From positions 33,068,001 to 33,132,000 of the forward strand of contig JAWZYU010000005.1 of assembly GCA_038380435.1 (NCBI GenBank): a stretch of DNA of 64,000 nt, read 5' to 3'. The stretch's first letter is position 1. The number at the start of each line of letters is the position of its first letter. Below, piece by piece: positions 54,778 through 64,000 of this stretch. The stretch comes from Ryuthela nishihirai (taxonomy: Eukaryota > Arthropoda > Arachnida > Araneae > Heptathelidae). The notes under the pieces were generated by a model that did not search any database, was not told where the DNA came from, and saw nothing but the letters and a program-made list of their open reading frames with translations. The translations under genes were made by a program, and so were the position numbers.

Positions 54778-55198
54778 AATGATTCTTCAGGGCGGGAGGG
54801 GGGGGGTGCTCGGTCGGTAGCGCGCCAGGCTCGTAATCTGCAGTTCCCAGGCTCGAGTCCCAGCTGGGTCAGCGTTCAGACTTATCTCCGCAAAAACTCC
54901 TCGCCCTGTCAACGGTCAGTAGGGGACACCGATAGGCTTGGAAAAGGAAAAGCCGCCGTCCGTCGGATGGGACGTTAAGCCGTGGCTCCATGTGTGAGAG
55001 AGTCATACCCTGCGCGCGTTAAAGAACACGTTAGATGGCCTTGACGAAAGGCTACCATCTGTCTCCCAACAGCTGTTCCATTGGGTCCCCTTCCCCAACC
55101 TTCTCTGAGCCTTCGGGGTCCATGTGAACTGGCTATTTAGCCCATTGTATGCAAAAAAGTGCCATTCAGAGATAAAACAACCCAACCCAATGATTCTT
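54778..55198 (+). mobile_element. SINE-A, full length, with TSD
   Basis: The element spans 54788-55188. The TSD AATGATTCTT (10 bp, perfect) is at 54778-54787 and 55189-55198. It has an AAAAGGAAAAGCC insertion in the body and a GGCTCGAGTCC B box with one change. Confidence 0.94.
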
Positions 55199-55222
55199 TA
55201 ATCAGCTTATTTGCCACAAAGG

Positions 55223-55479
55223 CCCGAAAAAGGGTTGGGTTGTTTTACCTCTGAGCGGCACTTTTTTGCACACCATGGGCTAAATGGCCAGGTCACAAGG
55301 ACCCCGAAGGCTCAGAGAAGGTTGGGGAAGGGGACCCACTGGAAGAGTTGTTGGGAGACAGATGGTAGCCTCCCGTCAAGGCCATCCAGCGTGTTCTTTA
55401 ACGTGCACAGGGTATGACTCTCCCGCACACGGGACCATGGCTTAACCTCCCATCCGACGGACGGCGACAACCCGAAAAA
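55223..55479 (-). mobile_element. SINE-A, 5'-truncated, with TSD
   Basis: The minus-strand element spans 55232-55470 and stops in the body at CCATCCGACGGACGGCGAC. The short TSD CCCGAAAAA is at 55223-55231 and 55471-55479. Near-consensus, so young. Confidence 0.88.
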
Positions 55480-55718
55480 AAGACTCAGTATAAGATGCCA
55501 TAGTTCTTAAAATAAGTGTATTTTTTAGACAGTCCTGATTAGGTTTCCGTCAACGTCGGAGAAATTTTCCTTAATGGACTGACACCTGCATTACCTCTTT
55601 GACCTTCCGTATATCTTTAAATATTCAACAAATATATTCAAGAGTTAATTTTCTCCGGTGACATTCTTCCGTAAAAATGTTTTTCAAAGTTAACGAACCG
55701 CAAATGTGATTTCTATTT
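55480..55718. other. AT-rich unique sequence, no gene seen
   Basis: Nothing recognised. Confidence 0.4.
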
Positions 55719-55803
55719 CACATGTGAACGTTTCCTAAAAGTCTTTCGATGTATGCAATTAAAAATTATAATTTCTCTGAATATTTGTAGTTATCTGAGA
55801 AAG

Positions 55804-56164
55804 CGGGCGTTGGTGACTCAGTCGGAGCGCACCAGGTTCGCAATCTGTAGTTCCCAGGTTCGAGTCCCAGCTGGGCCAGCGTTGACATTTATCTCTGCTA
55901 AACCCTGCCTTACCCTCGGTCAGTAAGACAACCATCCATCGGATGGGAAAGTCAAGCGTGGTTCCCGTGTGCGGAAGAGACCTACCCTGTGCACGTTAAA
56001 GACTTTGTCTTGAGACACTGGATGGCCTTGACGGGAGGCTACCATTTGTCTCTAAACAGCTATCCAGTGGGTCCCCTCTCCCAAACCTTCTCTGACCCCT
56101 CGGGGTCCTTGTGACTTCGCCATTTAGCCCATTATGTGCAAGAAAGTGCCGTTCTGAAGTAACA
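55804..56164 (+). mobile_element. Old SINE-A subfamily, first duplicate
   Basis: Head CGGGCGTTGGTGACTCAGTC, body variants TCTCTGCTAAACCCTGCC and AAGACTTTGTCTTGAGACAC. A deletion after GTCAGTAAGACA is not shared by the second duplicate. Confidence 0.88.
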
Positions 56165-56551
56165 TGGGCGGGGGTGGCTCAGTCGGTAGCGCGCCAGGTT
56201 CGTAATCTGTAGTTCCCAGGTTCGAGTCCCAGCTGGGTCAGCGTTGAGATTTATCTCCGCAAACTTTCCCCTCCCTGTCCACGGTCAGTAGGGGACACCG
56301 ATGGGCTTGAAAAGGCCGCCGTCCGTCGGATGGGACGTTAAGCCGTGGTCCCGTGTGCGGGAGAGCCATACCCTGTGCACGTTAAAGAACACGCTGGATG
56401 GCCTTGACGGAAGGCTACCATCTGTCTCCCAACAGCTGTTCCAGTGGGTCTCCTCCCCCAACTTTCTCTGAGCCTTCGGGGGTCCTTGTGGCCTGGCCAT
56501 TTAGCCCATAGTGTGCAAAAAAGTGTCGCTCAGAGGTAAAACAACCCAACC
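56165..56551 (+). mobile_element. SINE-A, full length, at the duplication junction
   Basis: Near-consensus copy lying exactly between the two duplicated units. Only CATG or ATG repeats at its ends, so it may have entered at the junction, or the TSD may be obscured. Confidence 0.92.
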
Positions 56552-56634
56552 CATGTGAACGTTTCCTAAACGTCTTTCGATGTATGCAATTAAAAATTAT
56601 AATTTTTCTGAAGATTTGAAGTTATCTGAGAAAG

Positions 56635-57021
56635 CGGGCGTTGGTGACTCAGTCGGTAGCGCACCAGGTTCGCAATCTGTAGTTCCCAGGTTCGAGTCCC
56701 AGCTGGGCTAGCGTTGACATTTATCTCTGCTAAACCCTGCCTTACCCTCGGTCAGTAAGACACCGATGGGCTTGGAAAGACCGCCATCCATCGAATGGGG
56801 ACGTCAAGCGTGGTTCCGTGTGCGGAAGAGACCTACCCTGTGCACGTTAAAGACTTTGTCTTGAGACACTTGATGGCCTTGACGGGAGGCTACCATCTGT
56901 CTCTAAACAGCTATCCAGTGGGTCCCCTCTCCCAAACCTTCTCTGAGCCCTCGGGGTCCTTGTGACTTCGCCATTTTGCCCATTATATGCAAGAAAGTGC
57001 CGTTCTGAAGTAACACAACCC
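56635..57021 (+). mobile_element. Old SINE-A subfamily, second duplicate, with TSD
   Basis: Same diagnostic variants as the first duplicate, including AAGACTTTGTCTTGAGACAC, and full length. TSD TATCTGAGAAAG is preserved at both ends. Confidence 0.92.
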
Positions 57022-57033
57022 TATCTGAGAAAG

Positions 57034-57676
57034 TTATTAGGCGATGGCCCAATTACTCCAAACCATTTTAAAGACACTTAACACGAAAGGTCAATTACTC
57101 CTTGTATAAATGTAATGAATTTCCAACTTGATCTTTTCCCAATTCCCTGTCTTTGTGCATCACTCCTGAACAACTGGCATCTAGCATTACTCCGGGTTAC
57201 AGAGAATTTGTAAGCTAAATTTTCTGCTCTAGCTGAATCTGCTAGAGCAGTGATAAGCTCTGGGAACAGCTTATGGAATATCACTGAATCCCATAGCGCA
57301 AGCCACATGACGCTTAATTATTTCATTTTATAGAATGTCATAGACGATGTCTGACGTGCGTCTGCAGTGGGAGATTTCAATATTGCAAGCAAGCGAGGTA
57401 GAGAAGTTAAATCGGTAACTAATGCAACTGGGCCATTTCAATCCCACTGCGCTGGCCAATTCAGGTGGGTGTTGATCATAAGGGCCGTACGGAGGAAGGG
57501 AGGTTAATGCGTTGGCCACGAACAGAGAAATGTGCGATTTGTACTATCAATCAAAGCTTAAAAAATTTGTATTGTTTTTTTCTTCTCATTTGAATCTCTC
57601 GTGTCACACAGATTTCTCAGAATGTGTATGCAATGATAACAGTTAAAATGAAAGAAAATGTTGTTTTTTTTTATTT
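57034..57676. other. Unique sequence, no gene recognised
   Basis: Two minus-strand frames of 63-76 codons lie in less AT-rich DNA; no family recognised. A 10-bp stem hairpin (CTGCTCTAGC / GCTAGAGCAG) is at 57224-57250. Confidence 0.45.
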
Positions 57677-58312
57677 AGGAGTGGTGGTAGCTTAGTCAGT
57701 AGCGCCCCAGACTCGTAATCAATGATTCCCAGTTCGAGTTCGCACCTGGGACGGCGTTCAGCTTTCTGTCCACAAAATCCACATCGTGTTCTCGGTCATT
57801 AGGAGATTCCGATGAGTTTGGAAAAGCCACTATCCTTTCTCCGCAAAATTCCCCGCCCTGCCCACGGTCAGTAGGGGACACCGATGGGCTCGAAAAGGCC
57901 GCCGTCCGTCGAATGGTACGTTAAGTCGTGGTCCCGTGTATGGAAGAGACATACCCTGTGCACGATAAAGAACACGCTGGATGGCCTTGACGGGAGGCTA
58001 CCATCTGTCTCTCAACAGCTGTTCCAGTGGGTCCCCTCCCCCAACCTTCTCTGAGCCTTCGGGGTCCATGTGACCTGGCCATTTAGCCCATGGTGTGCAA
58101 AAAAGTGCCGCTCAGAGGTAAAACAGCCCTGAACAAGCCACTATCCGTCGGATGGTACGTTAAGTCATGGCCCCGTGTGTGGGAGAGACATACCCTGTGC
58201 ACGTTAACGAACACGCTGGTGGCCTTGACGGAAGGCTACCATCTGTCCCCTAACAGCTGTCCAGTGGGTCCCATCCAACCTTCTCTGATCCCTTGGGGTC
58301 ATTTTAGTTCAT
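57677..58312 (+). mobile_element. Old SINE-A split by a 5'-truncated SINE-A
   Basis: 57677-57835 (GTGGTAGCTTAGTCAGTAGC to AAGCCACTATCC) continues at 58147-58312 (GTCGGATGGTACG to AGTTCATTTAG). The tail is then cut by a SINE-B. Confidence 0.82.
57824..58146 (+). mobile_element. SINE-A, 5'-truncated, nested, with TSD
   Basis: The inner element spans 57836-58134 and begins at CTCCGCAAAATTCCCCGCCC, just after the tRNA-like head. The perfect 12-bp TSD AAGCCACTATCC is at 57824-57835 and 58135-58146. Confidence 0.94.
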
Positions 58313-58314
58313 TT

Positions 58315-58525
58315 AGCCGTCCCATGGCCGAGTGGTTAGCGCGCTTGGCTACTGATCTAAGGGACCTGGGTTCGAGCCCCGGGTAAGGCATGGACGTTAT
58401 GTGTCGTTTTTCTGCTGAGGTCCTGCCATCCTCTCAGACCTTCTACTATGGCATATAAACTGACAGGCTCCTGTCAGACCTCTGTGGCAAGCAGCTGCTT
58501 GAGGGGATATTTATTATTTTATTAT
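58315..58525 (+). mobile_element. SINE-B, full length
   Basis: Near-consensus from AGCCGTCCCATGGCCGAGTGG to GCTGCTTGAGGGGATATT and a T-rich tail. It sits at the broken tail of an old SINE-A. Confidence 0.94.
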
Positions 58526-59095
58526 AGTTGTTTTAATAAAACCTTTTGGATAAAAAAAAAGCGCTTCATTCATATTTAGAAACATTTTAAGTACAGTTTC
58601 AGAGACAGAAAAGGTTTCCAAGAAACGCTAAGAATTATTCAGGCGATTCTTGTTAAGTTCATCCCGCAGCATCTTCGTTATCAGAGATTCAGTAAGAGCG
58701 CTGCAGCCAGAGAGAGCATCAGCACAATCTTCGCTAACCGTTTGCGCAGATAGATGCTGACCCGTGGCATTACGTGTTCTGCCATCCGATTATTTTTGGT
58801 CGCAGTAATCCTCTGAAAAGCTGTTAATGGCGACAAGATACTGGCGGGCTCTTAGAAAAAGTGTGACTTGCATCAGGTTTTGGCATAATTCCCAACAAAA
58901 GAATTTTTTTTTTTCACATTTGATATCAGAGAGATTCTTTTTCTGTGCCATAAATAGCACCCAACTAGTCTCTTACCTATGGATTTCGTAAAGTAATGCA
59001 TATTTGTTATCATTCTTGCTAACATTAGAACTGGCGTAAATTTTGTGAAGGAAGTTATGGTTAAAAAAAATGAAGATATGCATACCCATATTTAT
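58526..59095. other. AT-rich unique sequence, no gene recognised
   Basis: 58640-58860 is less AT-rich; no coding signal recognised. Confidence 0.45.
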
Positions 59096-59905
59096 ACGAA
59101 TACAAGGGGGGCGGGGGGTGGCTCAGTCGGTAGCGCGTCAGGCTCGTTATCTGAAGTTCCCAGGTTCGAGTCCCAGAGGGGCGGGGGTGGCTCAGTCGGT
59201 AGCGCGCCATGCTCGTAATCTGCAGTTCCCAGGTTCGAGTCCCAGCTGGGTCAGCGTTGATATTTATCTCCGCAAAATCCCCCCCCCCCTGCCCACGGTC
59301 AGTAGGGGACACCGATGGGCTTAGAAAGGCCGCCGTCCGTCGGATGGGACGTTAAGCCTTGGTCCCGTGTGCAGTAGAGCCATACTTTGTGCACGTTAAA
59401 GAACACGCTGGATGGCCTTGACGGGAGGCTACCATCTGTCTCCCAACAGCTGTTCCAGTGGGTCTCCTCCCCAACCTTCTCTGAGCCTTCGGCCATTTAC
59501 ATGTGACCTGGCCATTTAGCCCATGGTGTGCAAAAAAGTGCCGCTCAAATGTAAAACAACCCAACCCAACTCGAGTCCCAGCTGGGTCAGCGTTGAGATT
59601 TATCTCCACAAAATTCCCCGCCCTGCCCACGGTCAGTAGGGGACACCGAGGGGCTTGGAAAGGCCGCCGTCCGTCGGATGGGACGTTAGGCCATGGCCCG
59701 TGTGCGATAGAGCAATACCCTATGCACGTTAAAGAACACGCTGGATGACCTTGACGGGAGGCTACCATCTGTCTCCCAACAGCTGTTCCAGTTTGTCCCC
59801 TCCCCCAACCTTCTCTGAGCCTTCGGGGTCCATGTGACCAGGCCATTTAGCCCATGGTGCGCAAAAAACTGCCGCTCAGAGGTAAAACAATCCAACGAAT
59901 ACAAG
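59096..59905 (+). mobile_element. SINE-A host (59107-59176 plus 59571-59894) with outer TSD
   Basis: The outer TSD ACGAATACAAG (perfect, 11 bp) is at 59096-59106 and 59895-59905. The host head breaks at TCGAGTCCCAG and resumes after the guest, so host and guest are both near-complete. Confidence 0.94.
59166..59581 (+). mobile_element. SINE-A guest inserted in the B box of another SINE-A
   Basis: The inner element spans 59177-59570. The perfect 11-bp TSD TCGAGTCCCAG (59166-59176 and 59571-59581) is the 3' part of the host B box. Same orientation as the host. Confidence 0.94.
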
Positions 59906-60307
59906 GTGCACACTGTTTTTCGCTTCTCGTTTCCGGGCATTAAACTCGCACCATAAATTCTGTGAAAAATCTTAACATATTGCGGATACAAACGTAATGC
60001 AATTATGAATAACATTTGACTTACTAACTAACCATTGATATTGCTAAACGAATACGCAGTTACTTTTACGAATAAAGAATTAGTTTGAAACTATAATTAT
60101 AGTGTTATCGCTTCGAAGCCATTGTGCTGACCCCCGAAACTCTTCTTCTAATGGTCACATGACTGCAATTTCAACTATGATTGGTGCTGGAGTACATAGA
60201 GTTGTTGATTAAGCGCTTCACGACTGGTGAGTCGAGAATTATTTATGTTTACAATACTTTTCATCACATTATTCTCTTATATTGTAAATCCCGCTTTCTC
60301 AGGTCTC
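59906..60307. other. AT-rich unique sequence, no gene seen
   Basis: Nothing recognised. Confidence 0.4.
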
Positions 60308-61159
60308 GTGTCACGTGACACAAAGGTTGCCAGATCACTAATTTATAAAAAGAAAAGTTTCCAGATATTTTTTCTGAATTCTGTAATCGACCGTAGTGTT
60401 CGGATACTTTTTTGAGCGACTGTAGGTGGTCATATTATTTTGACACTAGATCGTGTGGGCTAACTCACGGAAATATTGAGCGTGTGCAGTTACCGTTCAC
60501 AGCAAACTGCAGCGTGTGCAGTAACTGCAGTCCAATTTGCTGTAAACGGTAACTGGAGCGTGTGCAGTAAGTTCACACACTCCAGTTTGCTGTGAACGGT
60601 AACGGGAGCGTGTACAGTTGCTGTACACCCTCCAGATGTTTTTCCTGAATTCTGTAATCACGTAACACGAAGGTTGCCAGATCACTAATTTCTAAAAAAT
60701 ATCGTTGCCAGATATTTTTCCTGAATTCTGTAATTGACCATAGTGTTCGGATACTTTTTTGAGCGACTGTAGGTGGTCATATTATTTTGATACTAGATCG
60801 TGTGGGCTCACTCATGGAAATATTGAGCGTGTGCAGTTATCGTTCATAGCAAACTGGAGCGGTTGTGGTTAATGTTCACAGCACATTGGATCGTGTGAGC
60901 TCACAAAGACCTAGATCGTGTGGGCTCACTCACGGAAATATTGAGCGTGTGCAGTAACTGCACACGCTCCAGTTTGCTGTGAACGGTAACTGGAGCGTGT
61001 ACAGTTGCTGTACACGCTCCAGATATTTTTCCTGAATATTGTAATCACGTGACACGAAGGTTGCCAGATCACTAATTTCTAAAAAAAAAACGTTGCCGGA
61101 TATTTTTTTTGAATTCTGTAATCAACCATAGCGTTCGGATACTTTTTTGAGCGACTGTA
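60308..61159. repeat. Tandem MITE-derived repeat with palindromic inserts (about 2.3 units)
   Basis: Three half-copies of the Tc1-like palindromic MITE (60308-60424, 60656-60771, 61045-61159), each from the CACGTG-type centre to GAGCGACTGTA. Two intervening blocks both begin GGTGGTCATATTATTTTGA and carry palindromes built on GAGCGTGTGCAGT and GAGCGTGTACAG. Spacing 347 and 388 bp. Confidence 0.85.
60943..61020. repeat. Two adjacent perfect palindromes
   Basis: 60943-60969 is GAGCGTGTGCAGT, one base, then its exact inverse. 60992-61020 is GGAGCGTGTACAG, TTG, then its exact inverse. They are separated by CAGTTTGCTGTGAACGGTAACT. Diverged versions recur at about 60477-60635. Confidence 0.9.
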
Positions 61160-62934
61160 CATCGGTCACAGCTTTCCAATGCTCTCTTATGCATCCTCTG
61201 ACACCACTCCAACTGCTTCACTATCAGGTGATATTTCTGACTCGCAAGAAAGAATATCTGCAGATCTCCTCCATCACAAAGTCCACCTTCGTCCACGGAG
61301 ATGATAAAGATGATGACTCGAGCATGTTACAGGTCTTGTGACGGGTCGTGACCACGTGGCCCTTCTCTAGTTCATGCTCAGCGAGTAATCCGACCAGGAA
61401 GAGCCTGCCTTGTTAGTGGCGGTGTGTCTGTCTCTCCCATCTCTGCCCGCTCTTCCTACAGGAAACATTCATATTTAATAGGGAGCGTGATTACTTCGGG
61501 TAATAGCATTAGAGCGACAGATAGGGCACCCCACGGTAATCAGAGACGAAAATAACTGTCGCAGTCGCGTTACCTCACGTCACGAGAAAAGGTGCGAACG
61601 TCCGTTAATGTAATTGTGCATTTTTTATGTTTGTTTATCGAGCTTGCTGTGCTACTCATTTGCAGCTCTTTCCAGTTTGTCCGCGGATCCTCGTGGGGCA
61701 AAACTCTCCACCACCACGCGCTGTTAGTCTTGGAATGGTATCTGCTCTCAAACATCGTCTCTGTTCCTCGGCTCACTCTCTGTTGCATGCATTTTGTATG
61801 GGATTGGGCTTGATATCCGAGTGTGTGTGCGCTTGAGAAGGAACATTTTCAAAACCGTAGAGCATACACCCCAACTCCGTCTCTCATCGTAGATGCGGTG
61901 TCGAATGCTCCAGGTAACGGGCTTGTCTTGAAATAGAGAGTTAAAAAAAAGATGCAAGGAAAAATCTTCCTCGTTAAAATCTTGAGAATAATCAAGTACG
62001 TATTGATCGCATTTCCAGTGGAGCAGAAGCAGAAGCAGAATAATATGCTCTCGGCGTGGTCTAATCTTGTTATCATCGAAGCGGACTTTCTCGGGGTTTT
62101 TCTCTCTTACTCTTTTCTAAGCTAAATTTAGAGGCAACAGCCTCTAGAGCTGGCAGCATAGTGAGCGAATTAACATAACTCGTGTCTCTCGCGATGACAG
62201 GATTTGTTGTAATTCACTAAAATATTTGATACTCCGACATCTATAATCTCATCTCCTTCTTCTCATTCCTTCTTTTCAAGCTTGCATTTACGACCGCAGA
62301 TGACGAAAACCGACTAATTCGCAGATAAAAGAGAAAATGGAGATTATGACAGATAAAAGCACACAATTTCCTCTTCATTTGGCTATTATTGGTTTCTTAT
62401 TGCCTCCTTTGCCCAGCGAAAGACCTGAAACAGTTTAGAGTTTATGAATCAGAAGGTTAAAAAGGATTTCATTCGAGTAGGTTAAAAAAAAAAGATTCTT
62501 TCGAGAAAGTCCTTTTATCGAGAGAAAAAAAAATCATATTAAGGAGACGAGAATTAACCAGAAAGGCAATGCAGCCATATTTATCTTGCATTTGAACCTG
62601 ATGATGCACGTCAAATAAAGCCTTTTTCTTTAAGTTTAAGCCTTAACTGGCATAGTGGTTAGGCAGCTAGCGACTGTACCAGCAAGGCAAACTTTGTGTG
62701 TTGTGTTAGCTCTAACTGAGGCAGTGGTCAGCAGTGACTTCGGTCTTAGTAGGGCATGTCCTTGTATGAGAAGGCCTGCAAAAGCTAGGAGTAGCTTCTA
62801 GGATTCTTCTCTGTCCTATATGTCGCAAATCAAAAAAAAATACATTAACCTCAAAATCACTGAGACAATGGATTTGAGTTGTTTCGGTTTTCTTACCACT
62901 GAGAGGGACGTTTTTACATTGCAGTTCGACTAGA
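61160..62934. other. Unique sequence, no gene recognised; tRNA-like fragment near 62650
   Basis: 61160-61900 is less AT-rich, with open frames of 64-75 codons on both strands and none recognised. CTGGCATAGTGGTTAGGCAG at about 62648 resembles a pol III A box, but no B box follows; it may be a SINE relic. Confidence 0.4.
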
Positions 62935-64000
62935 CAGTTGGTTCTCAACCTTTTATGCTTCACGTACCCCCTGGAAATGTGTATGTAACTGGCGTACCCC
63001 TTGTATAGATAGATAAAATTATAATTATAGTATAACAATGGGAATAAAATAAAACATATATATCAGTGGTTCTCAACCTTTTATGCTTCACGTACCCCCT
63101 GGAAATGTGTATGTAACTGGCGTACCCCTTGTATAGATAGATAAAACTATAGTTATAGTATAACAATGGGATAAAATAAAACATATATATCAGTGGTTCT
63201 CAACCTTTTATGCTTCACGTACCCCCTGGAAATGTGTATGTAACTGGCGTACCCCTTGTATAGATAGATAAAACTATAGTTATAGTATAACAATGGGATA
63301 AAATAAAACATATATATCAGTGGTTCTCAACCTTTTATGCTTCACGTACCCCCTGGAAATGTGTATGTAACTGGCGTACCCCTTGTATAGATAGATAAAA
63401 CTATAGTTATAGTATAACAATGGGAATAAAATAAAACATATATATCAGTGGTTCTCAACCTTTTATGCTTCACGTACCCCCTGGAAATGTGCATGTAACT
63501 GGCGTACCCCTTGTATAGATAGATAAAACTATAGTTATAGTATAACAATGGGATAAAATAAAACATATATATCAGTGGTTCTCAACCTTTTATGCATCAC
63601 GTACCCCCTGGAAATGTGCATGTAACTGGCGTACCCCTTATATAGATAGATAAAACTATAGTTATAGTATAACAATGGGAATAAAATAAAACATATATAT
63701 CAGTGGTTCTCAACCTTTTATGCTTCACCTACCCCCTGGAAATGTGTATGTAACTGGCGTACCCTTTGTATAGATAGATAAAACTATAGTTATAGTATAA
63801 CAATGGGAATAAAATAAAACATATATATCAGTGGTTCTCAACCTTTTATGCTTCACGTACCCCCTGGAAATGTGTATGTAACTGGCGTACCCCTTGTATA
63901 GATAGATAAAACTATAGTTATAGTATAACAATGGGAATAAAATAAAACATATATATCAGTGGTTCTCAACCTTTTATGCTTCACGTACCCTATGGAAATG
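62935..64000. repeat. 127/128-bp satellite starting with a hAT-like terminus; runs off the window
   Basis: Units begin with CAGTGGTTCTCAACCTTTTA at 63064, 63191, 63318, 63446, 63573, 63701, 63829 and 63957; a first diverged unit starts at 62935. Spacing is 127 or 128 bp depending on GGGATAAAA or GGGAATAAAA near the unit end. CAGTGGTTCTCAACCTT followed by CACGTACCCCC is typical of hAT-element ends. Each unit also has an inverted pair around ACTATAGTTATAGT. Units are nearly identical. Confidence 0.95.

Larger units (their letters stand above)
55719..57033 (+). repeat. Tandem duplication of about 450 bp containing an old SINE-A
   Basis: ATGTGAACGTTTCCTAAA and the following 80 bp, then an old SINE-A ending TTCTGAAGTAACA, occur at 55721-56164 and again at 56552-57015. 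A young SINE-A separates the units. The second unit still shows the original TSD of the old SINE-A, TATCTGAGAAAG (56623-56634 and 57022-57033); the first keeps only the left half (55792-55803). Confidence 0.92.

Noticed and set aside
57224..57250. 10-bp hairpin as a microRNA precursor or terminator
   Set aside because: The stem is too short for a microRNA precursor, and a bacterial-type terminator has no meaning here.

Overview
No host protein-coding gene, rRNA gene or intact tRNA gene could be supported in this window. It is AT-rich, non-coding eukaryotic DNA filled with short interspersed retroposons, cut-and-paste transposon remnants and tandem repeats. Long homopolymer runs, mariner-like and hAT-like termini, a decayed LINE and two abundant tRNA-derived SINE families suggest an animal, most likely an arthropod (a chelicerate is my guess). 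The species is not decidable from sequence alone.

Two SINE families dominate; by my tally they cover roughly 30% of the window. SINE-A is about 385 bp. Its head resembles tRNA-Thr(CGU), with A box TGGCTCAGTCGG, loop CTCGTAA and B box GGTTCGAGTCC. A body of about 300 bp follows, and the 3' tail is a short AACCC or AATCC repeat. SINE-B is about 205 bp. Its head is class-II-tRNA-like (TGGCCGAGTGGTTAG, GGTTCGAGCCC), and it ends in GCTGCTTGAGG plus a T-rich tail. Many copies have target-site duplications (TSDs) of 10-16 bp, so they are genuine retrotransposition events. Several SINE-A copies sit inside older SINE-A copies with readable TSDs. A decayed LINE reverse transcriptase at 18455-19320 ends in a sequence that aligns without gaps to the SINE-B 3' end, making a relative of it a candidate mobiliser of SINE-B.

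Layout: 1-10 kb holds SINE clusters, including a three-element nest at 2.0-3.2 kb. 10.3-12.1 kb is an inverted pair of mariner 5' halves interrupted by a SINE-B dimer and a 495-bp inverted-repeat element. 12-26 kb holds dispersed SINE-A copies, the LINE and a hAT-like element. 26.4-28.5 kb has two arrays of one 35-bp minisatellite. 29.3-31.3 kb has a small retroposon inside a SINE-A and a 139-bp satellite made from a SINE-A piece plus a hairpin. 31-45 kb is AT-rich with scattered SINEs and a palindromic Tc1-like MITE. 45.7-46.4 kb is a SINE-B whose promoter segment is repeated 11 times. 47-48.3 kb is a less AT-rich block of unknown role. 49-60 kb has more SINEs and nests. 60.3-61.2 kb is a palindrome-rich MITE-derived repeat. 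62.9-64 kb is a 127/128-bp satellite whose unit begins like a hAT terminus and runs off the window.

The window therefore shows transposon biology: retroposon pairing with a LINE, self-nesting, and three separate conversions of transposon pieces into tandem arrays. Open frames recurring through the SINE copies reflect the repeat consensus and are not annotated as genes.
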